This document shows positions 23,389 through 35,042 of a stretch of 64,000 nt of DNA, in pieces. Location of the stretch: the NCBI GenBank assembly GCA_029216955.1, contig JANAVB010005598.1, positions 1,651,827 to 1,715,826 on the forward strand, written 5' to 3'. The translations under genes and the position numbers were made by a program. Below the pieces are notes generated by a model. It was not told the DNA's origin, made no database searches, and saw only the letters and a program-made list of their open reading frames with translations. Position 1 is the stretch's first letter; each line of letters starts with the position of its first letter. This stretch comes from Iris pallida. Its lineage: Eukaryota; Streptophyta; Magnoliopsida; Asparagales; Iridaceae.

Positions 23389-26328
23389 TGTCACTCTCCG
23401 TTCCCAGAATACGTATTTTAATACGTGTACTGCCTGAATATATTTATTTAATATTTATCATGAATTTATTCTGTATTTAATTCCTTTTATTTTTTGCTAA
23501 TTATTTTTTTGCATTTTATTTTCGGCATGGTTCGGTTTGTTTTCGAATTTTGATGGTTTATCATGAATCGAACCCAACTCCCCACCTATCACATCTTCAT
23601 TTAAAGCCCCAACCCTTTCTCTCTCTTCATTACTTTTCTTTTTTATTTACTCTTCTTCTTCCTCATAACTCTCTCCACCTACCAAACCCATAGGCAAGTA
23701 TATCTTGCTTCCACATGAGAACACATATTTTTATGGTTCATTTATCTTTCTCTCGTGATTCTAAGATAGCTTAGAACTTGGAATTTTACATTTTGAAGTC
23801 TCATTTTTAGTAGATCTAGAAATTACTATTTTCGAATTTCATTGGTTTTGATCTATCAAACTTTCTTATTTCCAAGTTTTGTTCGTTCCAGATTGTTGAG
23901 GTTGTGTTATACGCCATTCTGACCCATAGAAATCCTATTTTCGGCTTGGAATGAAGGTCCCATGGAATTTGGAGTTTGGGAGGAGTTTTACGCTCACGTT
24001 ATACGTGCTTGCGTAAGTATTAACTTTACGCCAACGTTTTACATGTCCGTGTAATATCGAGCTCTACGCCCACGATCATTCGTGTCAGCGTGAATCTTTT
24101 TTACGCAAGTCGACTTGGCTTGGCGTATTACTCTTTACGCGTATTCATTCATGCGTAAACTTGACTCTTTACGCGTGCATTCTTTACGCGTGTCTTGACC
24201 CTTTATGCATACGATGTTTTACGTGTAACTCGACTCTTTATGCGTACAATGTTTTATGTGTAATGTTATTCTTTACGCGTACAGTGTTTCATGCGTAACT
24301 CTATTCTCTTACGCGTAATCCTGTTCTTTACGCACAGCTCTGTTTTACGCGTACTCCTTGGCTTGGCGTAATTCTTTTACGCGATTTTGGCTTACGCATA
24401 ATATTATTCTTTTACGCGTACGAGTTTACGCGTAATGTTACTTCTTTACACGTACTTAATTTATGCGCGTATTTGCCTTAGCGTAAAGCTTGGCGTAAAC
24501 TGGTAGCCTTAGCGTAAAGCTTTGGCATAGACTAGTCATGGTATAGATTAGCCTTGGCGTAATCCAACCTAGGTGTTCCTATTGCTCTATACTTTATTTA
24601 CTTTATGTCGGCATGGCATTTCTCCTATTATATCCTTACGTCTTTTGACATGAACTTGATATAATTATGATAGGTTAATATTTTAGTACATATTGTTGTA
24701 TGGAGTGTGCAATATGTTTTGACTGGTTTATGGATACCCAGAATGACTGGAACTTAACCCTGAGAGTTATAGACTCGACCATACTGAATACTAATTGACT
24801 TTCATGCCTTGTCACAACTGATAATGATTGTTATCTTGACTAACGATTGATCATGTGTTCCTAGTTGGATTTAAGAGACTGGCTAGTCGTCTTATTGAAA
24901 TTGAATGAGTCACGTTCATATTAACTATGAACCATTATATTCGACTAGCCGATCGCGAACATTGGCATATGGACACGTGCAGGCTTCAACTGATTTTCTA
25001 AAAAAGTGGCATGTGTATATTACAGTCAAGGCATAATTATTTCGTGGCTAGGTTTGAATGTTGCATTACGCTATGTAAGACCTACAACCTAACCGTACGG
25101 GCATCGTTGTAGAGTTATGCATATCGTACTCTGTACGAAAGTACTCATTCTGAATGACCCTGATCCACGACATCGGATTTCAATTAACATAAGGACTACT
25201 AAGTTAAATAAAATAACGATTGCATGGAGAGAATGGATTCCTGAGTTCTTACGTGGCAGCCATCCTTGGGGCAATTAGTGCCCCGACATGTCGGCTGGTT
25301 CCCACAGATACTGCAAATCTGCCGTACGGGCAAGGAGCGGTATCTGCTTATATTTATTTACTGTATACTGATGACGGGCATCCCGCTGGGACTCGTCTAA
25401 TTCATGATTGGCACAATTGATTATTGGGTAGACTAGCCTTGCTTGTACATAGTAAGAACTGAGGAATCCTTATTGCATATTTCTAGGGTAACTTGGAACT
25501 TACTGTTAGCAAGCCGTAGTAGTTGTATTGCCAATTAAATTGATTTGTTTGTGTACTGTATCTACTATGTTAACTACTAAGATGATGAGAGTGTCAGGAC
25601 ATGACGGGTCAACTTCTATCCTTGTTTGGTTGGGAAGTTGGTTTGAAGTATCGTGATGTTGTGTGAATTCCAGTACCAAGTGGAGATTTATTTATCATAT
25701 CCTTAACTCTTACCACTGGTTAGTTCTCATGTCGTGCTTCCTTGTGGCACTTGCTATTAGAGGTCTAACCTCTCTGGTTTTGCATGGCCAGATTTAGAGC
25801 CAGTTCCCGAGGACTCAGCTTACTTCTACCTCCAAGATGGTCAATACTAGAGGGATGATCGCCGGAGGACACGAGTGGGTTCCTTGCTTCCCTGCTCGTT
25901 TTGCTACTTACTTTACATTTTGTCGCTTGTCACCGACATGTTAAGTCGGATTGTCTTGTACTTACTTTTACATAATTGTAACTAAGTCAGACTGCAGCTG
26001 ATAACGATTGTGTATACTTTGTTATATCCTCTGGCTATATACTTTGTTATATCCTCTGGCTATGTTTTGTTAAGCCAGGTCTCAAAAACATTTTGACTGA
26101 GCATTTGGGACGCCTTACTGCTTTATCTTACATATTCTCAATTACTGTTTCTTGTTTAAATGATTGAGACATTAGATATCGAGTAACCCTAGTGAGACCT
26201 TCGTGTAGTATGCACTCCCTCGTCTTTTAGACAACATTGATCCTATTATACAGTATTTATCTACCTGTAATACGTAGCTGGCTGAGTCACTCCCCCGCTC
26301 TTCGGTATTCTGGTTCCGGGGCGTGACA
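23389..26328 (+). mobile_element. Solo LTR (2940 bp) nested in gypsy-1 LTR
   Basis: It starts TGTCACTCTCCG, ends GGGGCGTGACA, and is flanked on both sides by CATGA (23384-23388 and 26329-26333), a perfect 5-bp target duplication. The uninterrupted version of the same target is visible in the gypsy-2 LTR near 46310. The outer 25 bp or so of the LTR are imperfect inverted repeats. Its interior follows the gypsy LTR order (CT-rich leader near 23590-23690, then a motif array at 23985-24560). It therefore belongs to a related chromovirus family and arose by recombination between two LTRs. Confidence 0.92.
23985..24560 (+). repeat. TTTACGCGTA motif array in the solo LTR
   Basis: About 25 copies of TTTACGC, ACGCGTA or close variants (TTTATGCGTA, GGCGTAA) are spaced roughly every 15-30 bp over 575 bp. 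The surrounding sequence is ordinary. CpG to TpG/CpA variants are common, as expected from methylation decay. The array sits about 370 bp downstream of the presumed TATA region. Confidence 0.9.
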
Positions 26329-27839
26329 CATGATCAACCCTAGGATTTGTCAATCATGTTACAGCCCGTAGGCAGATAGTAAGTAAAGTTGCAAACGAGC
26401 TAACACTTGCTCGGCGGCTAAATGCCTTAAAAGAATATTTTTACAATAGAGTGGGAGAGCAAAATAAAAATCCACTCGTTGTTAGTATTCCGTCTAGTGG
26501 TCACCATCTAGCAGGAAGGCTGGGAGATCCTCGGATGCTGCTCCGAAATCTGGCCATACAAAACCAGCTGGGTCAGACCCCATGAAGAGCAAGAGCCACA
26601 AAGGAGGCTTCACTTAAGAACTAAAACCAGCATATCAGCACATATAATCATAGAAGAAATTGCATAAGACATAAGTGGAGATAACAGGGTGATAAACGAT
26701 AAGATAACTAAAGGACTATTCCGGTAACCAAGTTACAACCCGTAAACCAAACAAGGACCGAGGTTGTAACCATTCACCTGAACAGAACTTAGCCTCTAAC
26801 CAATTATCGATAGAGTAAAACATAAACAATCATGTCCAGAGATAGCCATGTACTGGGTCTAGACAAGACTAGACAAGATGGGACTCCATCCAACACTCAC
26901 GGCCAAGCAAGAGTACGGATTGATACTTTAACTAGCTAGGATTATCACAAGCCTAGTTACTAACAAGATGCAATGAGATATTCCTACGGCCACAAGCCCT
27001 GCAGACTATCCAGGTTGTCCAGGCGCAAGGTTCATTTTAAGAGTTGGTAGCGGATACATCGGCCAGGAGACAAATGTATCCCTTGTTCATGTAATAGTGG
27101 GTACATCACCCGGGAGATAAATGTACCCTATTAGGTGACTTGAGGTGCAACACATGACAGTGTGCATATTACTTATTTCAAGGAGTGCCCCACATGACAG
27201 TGGACTGAAAATGTGCCCTACTCGTCGGCAGGCTACAAGTCCGTCAAAGAAGACGCCCAGATAACGGGATTGCCTGTAGCCAGAATACCTCTCTATATGC
27301 TCTACTTGATCAATCTAGTCATTAACCTAGTCAGATTTAATATGAATCACTGACCGTGGTAACCAGGGATACATGTCCTAGATATGATGCGAGACAATAC
27401 ATGTAGCTTATACAAGAACATTCAATACAATCGCCTACGGTGTCATAAGAGTTTACTAGCATGTCCAGTTAGCCGTCGCAACAGCGTTCATGAGTTACAT
27501 GTTAAGGTTACTTGTCGGGAGTGCACCACAACGGGTCACCATCATGTCATATTACTTATCATGTTCTCGTCTGGAGTACGCCACGATGGGCCACTATCAT
27601 GTCATGTTACTTGTTAGGGACGCGCCACGACGGGCCGCCATCATGGTTCATTACATGTCATTCATCATTCGTATTCACACATCATGGTTATGATCATAGC
27701 AGATCATCATGTAAGCAAAAGAGACATATCCTGAGTGTACCCAATGGGCCACCGATGTAAAGAAGACAACATAGCTTAGAGCACATGTAGAGGAAAGTAC
27801 ATGTCATGTCAAAAGAAAAAATGTTAAATTATTGCTAAG

Positions 27840-28565
27840 CCGTGCCATGGCTTGCACAAGTCGTGCCACGATTTTCTATTTAGCAAAAATATAGAAAGTC
27901 GTGCCACGATTAAACAAAATTGCGCTAATCGTGCCAAGTCGTGCCACGACTTGCACAAGTCGTGCCGTGTCGAGTCATGCCATGCCTAGCCGTGGCACGC
28001 ATGAGTCGTGTCGTGTCATGAAGATCAATAGCAAGAAAATCACATAAAATCACAAGTCGTAAAAGATGCGATAATCCGAAACAATGCAGAACCAAAGCAT
28101 GAGGATCATGGGCATCCATGTGCCCAAGTGAAGGGGACTTATGCGCCCACATGGGGAATCCTATGTGCCCACATGAGGGATCCTATGCGCCCAAACATGG
28201 GTGCCTACATGGTCAAGGCACTTGCAAGGCCAAGTGCCAAGGAATGGAGAAGGGGTTCGTGCATTACGAGTGAAGGCCATGTGCCATACCCAAGTCATGC
28301 ACTCACACTGGCTACATAGTATGCACCCACTAGGAGGGGGAGCACACCCTATGCCCCAAGGAGGGGTGTCCTATGCGCCCAAGTCATGAGTTGGACCCTT
28401 GTGGCTAAAGGCTAAGGGTAAATGAATACAAGGAGACAAGTCGTGAAGGCTTATGCGCCAACACAAGACTATGCTCCCACATGTGGCACCCTATGCGCCC
28501 AAAGGGAGGCATATACGCCCACATGAGGGGGGGGAATGCTTTGGGCGCATGACAGGTCCATGCGC
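27840..28565 (-). repeat. CG-motif arrays in the gypsy-1 LTR
   Basis: Two adjacent arrays. At 27840-28010 AAGTCGTGCCACGA-type words repeat. At 28130-28565 TATGCGCCCACATG-type words repeat about a dozen times. They occupy the same place in the LTR as the arrays of the solo LTR and of gypsy-2, but the motif is different. Confidence 0.88.
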
Positions 28566-29198
28566 CCAAGCAGTGCACTGTTCGTCTCCCCGACAGATCC
28601 GGGAAGAACGAACATGGCCGAAAACTTCAAAACTCCGCCATTTCTCCATCCGGAGTCCAAATTCGGACTTCCTTTGGTCAAAATGGGGTAGAACGAAATT
28701 CTCTACCACATAGAACCATCAAAACATGCAAATGAAGAAGTTAAATAGATCAAAACTTCAAGTTTCTGAAAAAGGCAATTTTCTAGATCTACAAAATCTA
28801 TGCTTCAAAATGAAAAATTTCAAGTTCTAAAGTGGAATAGAATCATGCTAGGAAACCATTGGAACCATCCAAATGGGTTCTTGAGTGAGATCAAGGTGCA
28901 CTTGCCTATGGAGGAGGAGAGGTTTTTAATGGAGGAGAAGAAGAAAAAGAAGTTATGAGGATTTAAGAGAAGAGAGAAAAGTAGGTGGGGTTTATAAAGG
29001 GGGATGGTGGTAGGTAGGGGGTTTAACATGTAGAACCAAAATAAATCAAGCTAACCAAAATAAACCAAGGTAAACCATGATGAACCTAAACAAGATTAAA
29101 TCAAAAATCAGCTAGCAAGACAAGACAAGTAAAAAAAATACTGGACAGGATCCCGTACACGTATATTGGAAATACGTATACGGAAAACGGAGGTGACA

Positions 29199-29220
29199 AC
29201 TCTACCCACCTTAAAAGAAT
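29199..29220 (-). promoter_or_regulatory. Polypurine tract of gypsy-1
   Basis: On the minus strand AAGGTGGGTAGAGT directly precedes the LTR start. It is the expected primer position for plus-strand DNA synthesis, and the same tract is at 58582-58602 in gypsy-2. Confidence 0.7.
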
Positions 29221-29364
29221 TCCATCCTCAGAATTTAAGGAAGAGGCTAGAGATGTCGAGCAAGCTATACTAGTCACAGGCAAGTTATAACTAAGCAATC
29301 AATCAAGCAATCAGTCATGTAAGCAAGGAAGTAGAAGGCATAAGGCATAAGAAGATATTATACC

Positions 29365-29629
29365 TTACGAGTCAAACAGGTCGGGATACCGCGATCGGAT
29401 ATCATCCTCATGCTCCCACGTTGATTCATCCAAAGTGTGATGACCCCAAGCAATACGGACTAACTTGATAGTATTATTCTTTAGTATCTTCTCTCTTCGG
29501 TCCAATATGGATACGGGCCTTTCCTCATACGAAAGGTTGGTACCAACAACCAATTTTGAATGATCAAGGATATGACTCGGATTCGAGATATACCGTCACT
29601 ATTGGGATACATGGAAGGCATCATGCACC
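29365..29629 (-). pseudogene. Gypsy-1 chromodomain (C-terminal end of pol)
   Basis: The minus-strand frame ends at 29365 and holds KLVRIAWGHHTLDESTWEHE followed by a D-I-R-S-R-Y-P end. This is the chromodomain-like tail of chromovirus integrases, thought to direct insertion to particular chromatin. It is separated from the rest of the integrase by CACTA C, inserted at 29630. The stop codon matches that of gypsy-2 at 58745. Confidence 0.85.
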
Positions 29630-29677
29630 CACTACAAGAAAAATGGCTTTTCTTGACGGTTTTTCCACGTCAAGAAA

Positions 29678-29907
29678 GACTTTTCTTGACGGTTTTGGAT
29701 CCGTCATCTAGGCCCCCGTCAAGAAAAGTCGACGCTTTTCTTGACGGTTTTTTATTTGTTTTCTTGACGGTTTTAAACCGTCAAGAAACAAGCTTGTCTT
29801 GACGGTTTTAAACCGTCAAGAAAACAAACAAAAAACCGTCAAGAAAAGTGTCGACTTTTCTTGACGGGGGCCTAGATGACGGGTAATGACCGTCAAGAAA
29901 AGTCTTT
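29678..29907. repeat. Long imperfect palindrome at the left end of CACTA C
   Basis: Two arms of about 115 bp mirror each other around CAAGCTTG (29789-29796). Matching landmarks are CATCTAGGCCCCCGTC on the left and its complement near 29870. Transcribed, this would fold into one long hairpin built from the subterminal motifs. Confidence 0.85.
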
Positions 29908-29999
29908 CTTGACGGGAAAAAACCGTCAAGGAAAATATTTTTTGATGTTTAAAAACCGTCAAGAAATGAATTTTTTTTGACGTTTTGCAATCGTCAAGA

Positions 30000-31060
30000 T
30001 AAACATGTTTACAATAATATCAATATATTCCAGAATCCAATTACCAAACACACATAATATCAATATATGCCAGTTACAACACACACATAATATTATAATA
30101 CACAATCTTTTTATTGATCACAAATACAAAGTTTGTACATCACAAACATCCAAGAATGATATATACAAAGTATACAAAAATTCTTCTCAAGATTGGAGGA
30201 AGAAGAGTACAAAGAATCACAAGCATGACCATAATTATGATGATGATCCTCAAGGTGATAATATGAGCTTGATTTCCTTCAAGAGTCTTCTCAGGATTGT
30301 GGACGAAGGAGAACAACCTGGTTATTGTCAAGAACAAACAAAGAATCACATACTAAGGGCTTAAAGAAAATTTATGTATGACTCAACATATACAATACAT
30401 AATGCAAACTAACATGCATGGATGCATACATGACATAACTAAGATTAGAGTGCTCAATATTTCTCTTGTGCTCTAAGCTTTCCAATTTGGCAAAAAGGGA
30501 TATTTGAGAATGAAATCAGCATGTAAGGATGAGTTGAAACTTTAATCTTCAGTTGTCCATGACATAGATACCGGTATATTATTTTATTAAGCATGAAAGG
30601 TAGCATGCATGACCAAGAAGAATGGGTCAAGTTTTATAAGTCCAGGAGTGCCTTCAATAGGTCATGATGTAATTCCATTGACCCTAATATCATAATTAGT
30701 TCCCCAAAAATGACTGGCTTCACAAATGGACTCAGTTTTATGAGTCACTTCCCATTTTACATTATTTTAATTTTTATGGGAAATTTCTAAAAACTATTGC
30801 AGCCTTGAACCTTGACATCTCCCTAACACGCCAAAGGCCTTAGCCAGTAGGCTTCCCCATCTTAGTCACCAGCTTGCAATTTGAAAAAAGCCACATATTA
30901 TTTTCTAGAGGATAAGCCACCAACTAATGTTGCACAAAAAGACAACTCAACAAGTGCTTCGTGACTGAAGTATAGTGGAGAGAATTATACTGATGTACTT
31001 CAAAAGTAAATTGAGCCAGAAAGTATAATAGATGTTATACCATATCAACATGCAACAAAG
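30000..31060. other. Interior of CACTA C, no gene seen
   Basis: AT-rich. Short frames at 30005-30364 show no recognised domain. Confidence 0.4.
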
Positions 31061-31069
31061 TATACTCAC

Positions 31070-31213
31070 ATGTTCGAAAGCCAAGGTGACAAATCCTCCA
31101 TTGCCTGATGCTCCGTTAACATGAATATCTAGCTTACGAAAATGTTTGATGGTTGTTTCTACACTTCTTGCCACATCCTCCTGCTTGCACAGATCGCCTT
31201 CAAGCCCAACAGC
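31070..31213 (-). pseudogene. Captured exon of a 2,4-dienoyl-CoA reductase-like (SDR) gene
   Basis: A 48-codon minus-strand exon without stops lies between an ACAG acceptor (31214-31217) and a GTGAGT donor (31069-31064). The peptide has AVGLEGD, then KQEDVARSVETTIKHF, then KLDIHVNGASGN. It closely follows the part of peroxisomal 2,4-dienoyl-CoA reductases (short-chain dehydrogenase family) around the Asn-Ala-Ala-Gly motif that lines the cofactor site. Here the motif reads Asn-Gly-Ala-Ser-Gly. The last 10 codons diverge. Neither the Gly-rich N-terminal cofactor loop nor the Tyr-x3-Lys exon was found, so only a fragment was captured. Another SDR cannot be excluded. Confidence 0.6.
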
Positions 31214-31949
31214 CTGTGTGACATAATTGATAAAGATTTATGTATTATCGAAGCATTAGGCTAACCAGATACATATTAGAGGATTCTCTAATATTGGTAA
31301 AGATTAATGAAGATCCACCTATGAATTCTTCCATTTTAGATAGCTTCATTGCCACATCCACCTGTAACATTATAAAACTATGTAGTTCTAGTTCAATATT
31401 TTCATAAATGAAATATTGCATCTAGTCTTATGGACATATCAAGAAAACTAGCAAGTTCGTGGGGAAGTATATTTATCACATCATTAGAAGAAAGCAAAAG
31501 GTAAGGTGATGGTCTGATGGCCCAATGCACCCTGCACATAAATCTTGCAACAAATTTCAAGTACCAATCATATAACTCTAGTTGGCATATGTAAGAAGAA
31601 AGGGAAAATGAATAGATTCCAATTAAGATGCAAATGGAGCCCTTAAAATTGCTACGTGAAAGACAATAAACAACTTCCTAGTTTAGAAATGTGTCTGAAT
31701 AAAATATTAACTAATAGAAAGAACAATACAAATTGGGTGGTATTGGTAGTATCCTCCTACAGGACATTAATTATGTGGGAAAACACATAATAAAGCACTA
31801 TGTAAGTTTAAAAATACATCAAACAATCTCATGATGTGTGTAGTATGAGTACTATATGTGGATTATGAAACTATAACTATAAAGTTGTTTGAAATCTAAA
31901 ATTATGATGAACAGAAAATAGTTTATCGAGCCAAATAGAGAATCCTTTA

Positions 31950-32160
31950 TATGGGATAGCTGATGTATAGTTGTTTCAAGTTTATGGAGTTGTCTTTGCT
32001 AAAGGCATCAATGATGTTATCCTCGCCAAGTCCTTCAAGACTGATGTCTCGACCATTTAGAATGTCAAGGCTGACCTTGCACCTAAGGCCTAACCTTGCA
32101 TCTCTATTATGTCCTACTTCATATGCATAACGAGTACTTGGAGCCAATTGTTTCTTAATT
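31950..32160 (-). pseudogene. Unidentified exon-like frame in CACTA C
   Basis: A minus-strand frame of about 65 codons with protein-like composition, including STRYAYEVGHNRDAR and LDILNGRDISLEGLGED. It stands out from the surrounding AT-rich sequence and has the same orientation as the reductase-like exon. I do not recognise the family, and splice borders are uncertain. Confidence 0.35.
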
Positions 32161-33059
32161 TTATCGAGGAATGCCTATATACAATATTTATGTCCTACCC
32201 AAGGGCTTATTTTTAAGAATTTTTTGTTGTTACCTTCACTCATGAAACAAACCAAACAGTTCTAGAATATGCACATAATATTTCAAGGGTATGTTGTTGC
32301 TGTTGGTCTTGCTCCCTTTCCTGCTACTTTTTTTCCTTCTGAGTTAGGACTAAATTGTTGTAGAAGACGTACCACCTCATGATGCTAGGACTAAACATAT
32401 GTTACCACAATTAATATACTTTTTAAGAAGAACATCACTAGTATTTAACTTGTTTTGATGAAGAAGCCATATCAATTTAATTACCAGTCCCGCATAATAT
32501 CCTCAACCTTATTTTAAACATGGATATCACCTTCCAAATATCCTTCTAAATACTGGGCCTTCTTAGGAAAATTTCTTAGATAAATGATATAACTTGCTTC
32601 TATTGACATAGATAATAGTTAGTTGTTTAACTAAAACAAGATCAATATGAATTAAAGCTCATCTAAATACTTGGTACAGTTTCCAATGTTGTCAAGTATG
32701 TTTCCTGTTAAGATATTGTTTCTCATATAACTGAAGAAACAAAGTTGGTAAGGAACAAGCAATGAAGGTAAATACACATGTAAGTCACCACATTGAAAGG
32801 AATCATGGAACTCACAAAAACCATAGCCTTGTCAGTTGGCACATATCAGTAAAGTGGGTTCCTTCTAAATTGTTCTCTTGCAGTTCCTTGTAAATACTAG
32901 AGGGGCTTGCCATAAAACTAGAAAGTCAAATGGTGGTTATCTATCTTATTTGTAATGACACTGAACCAAGAAGCAGACATGCTGAAATTCTACTATACTG
33001 TGAAAGTGTCTAGTTGTAGGTACAAGACTTCTATTGGGGACCAACAGAGTGAATTGTAA

Positions 33060-33680
33060 TGCCCCTCGAGCTCAATAGAAGAATCAACTGAACGGGTATG
33101 TAAAAATGGCCCTTGTTATACAAATCATGATATCAAAGCAACACTAAATATAAACCTAGCATTCTAAAGGCATGCTTCTTTAGAAGATCAAAATCAAAAC
33201 AACATTAGAACTTACAACCTATATGAGAGAAGTATTACAGAGCCAACAGTTCAAAAGTCCTTATATACCACAGAGAAAGGCAGCGCTCCTCAAGCTCATT
33301 AGAAGAATCAAAATAAAGGGATATGCAAAACTGGCCCTAGTCATACAAATCATGATATGAAAGCACAAATTATAAACCTAGCAATCCAAAATGCATTCTT
33401 CTTTAGGAAATGGCACAGACTAAAGATTGATATAATATTAAGATGAAAACAAACTCCTAAGAGGATAAGATCATTACATTCAAGGATTAACTTGAACAAA
33501 CAAAAAGGTTCATCAACAAATGAAACAAATCAAAAGAGAAGTATTCCATAAAGAACCAAAAGAGCAAACCAAAAGAGTTTTTCAACCTATGAAGCAAACC
33601 AAAATAGCATTAGAACTTAAAAGCCATATTAGAGAAGTATTACAGAGCCAACTGCTCAGAAGCCCTTGGTAACGAAATCA
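33060..33680. repeat. Imperfect tandem duplication inside CACTA C
   Basis: A segment of about 225 bp beginning near 33065 recurs near 33290, and part of it again at 33597-33670. Short pieces of 32380 and 32860 are also reused near 34017-34050. This points to patchwork growth of the element. Confidence 0.6.
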
Positions 33681-34139
33681 ATTTTCATTGAAAACATATT
33701 CCATTGTAGTTATTCAGAGTACTACTTATATATGTTCTACATGAATGAAGCATTTTTAAGAATTCCATAAACTATTGCAGGTTCAGAAAAAGGATGTGTT
33801 GCTACAAATCAAACACCGATTCACCACCGATGTAGGACTGACAATTCAACAATGTATTAGGACTTAATCCAACAAATCAACTATCATGTTTAACAAAATT
33901 GCAAAAGAAGGGAATAGGCCTTCTACAAAGTTGAAATTTGTGATTATAGCACCCTAACTGAGTTATGTAACAGCTTATAGTGTAAGGAAAATAATGACCT
34001 GAGCAAATGATACTAGGACTAAACATATGTTCCTTCTAAATTGTTCTCTTGTAGGAGACACAGACCAATCATCATCGACACGCATATATGAAATAGCAAA
34101 ACCAACCCAAGAGTTTCTGAAATATACCGAAGGGCAAGT

Positions 34140-34700
34140 CGGAATCCGAAGGGACGCCTCGGACTCGTGCTACGTGTGCGGACACGGACGTTGCCTCGCC
34201 GTGTCGCGGCTGCGATCATCGGGTCGGCTACGGGAAGCACGCACGGAACGGGAAGCGTCCACGGGAAGCACGGGCAGCAAGGTCGGCTCTGCGGGGAAGC
34301 ACGGGAAAAGCCGACGGGTCGGGACTGAGCCGAAGAGCTCGCCGGAGCTAGGGTTTCCGGGGGGGTCGAGATGAAGAACATGGGAGAGGGGTTTAGGGCT
34401 GTGGAGAAAATCGGGGTCGGAAAGGAAGGGGGAAGAGGGAACGCTTGAAGTCGGCTGCGGGGATGAGAGGGGAGACGGCGGATTGCCGGAGAACAGGGTT
34501 AGGGCACGGTCGGGAGGGCTGTGGAAGTCGGGGTGGCTGACGAGATGGTCGGAAAAGAAGCTAGGAAAGAGGGCGGAGGAGAGGGGGAGACTTACAGGCT
34601 CGGTCGCCGGTCGGGGTTCGCCGGCCGGGGGAAGACTTCCACCGGAGGGGGAGCTCGAGAGGGAGAAGGATGGGGGAAGGAGGAAAAGAAGTATGTGGAT
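34140..34700 (-). other. GC-rich leader/first-exon-like segment in CACTA C
   Basis: GC-rich sequence in an AT-rich element, just inside the 5' subterminal repeats. Frames run on both strands (34019-34381 minus, 34483-34829 plus). Its position matches the 2530-2841 segment of A, so it may hold the element's promoter, 5' leader or a captured first exon. No domain is recognised. Confidence 0.4.
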
Positions 34701-35042
34701 GTGAAATATATAAGAAACCCTCGATTCCCAAATTTTGTTAAAACCGTCAAGAAAATTTTTTTTTTGAAAAAATTACGAAAATGGCATCTGAAATGTGCGC
34801 GCCTTTTTTTTTGCACATGCATTACTTGACGGTTATCAGCAAACCGTCAAGTAATGCAATGGGTTTTCTTGACGCTTTGTATAAAACCGTCAAGTAATAT
34901 GGTCAAATTTTAATATATAACAGAAAAATGGGTGTTTTGTTGACGTATGTCTAAAACCGTCAAGATAACTGCTTTCCTTGACGGTTTTGACCATACGTCA
35001 ATAAATTGACCGTCAAGAAAGGTCATTTTTCTTGTAGTGACC

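Larger units (their letters stand above)
23087..29198 (-). mobile_element. 3' LTR of chromovirus gypsy-1 (with nested solo LTR)
   Basis: The element lies on the minus strand. Its LTR starts at 29198 with TGTCACCTCCG, just after the polypurine-like GGTGGGTAGAGT, and ends at 23087 with GGGGCGTGATA, a slightly mutated form of the usual GGGGCGTGACA. Excluding the solo LTR nested at 23389-26328, it is about 3.17 kb. Its sequence is alignable with the gypsy-2 LTR. A TATA-like TTTATAAAC is near 28990 (minus strand), followed by a CT-rich leader and the CG-motif array at 27840-28565. Confidence 0.85.
29630..35039 (-). mobile_element. CACTA element C, non-autonomous, gene-carrying
   Basis: Both ends read inward CACTACAAGAAAAATG, and both are flanked by ACC (29627-29629 and 35040-35042). 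The undisturbed target is visible in gypsy-2 near 58998. Subterminal CTTGACGGTT/AACCGTCAAG repeats fill 29640-30000 and 34735-35039. The right end matches the left (5') end of A, so C reads on the minus strand. The interior lacks transposase and holds a reductase-like exon, an unidentified exon-like frame, a GC-rich leader-like segment and internal duplications. Confidence 0.92.
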
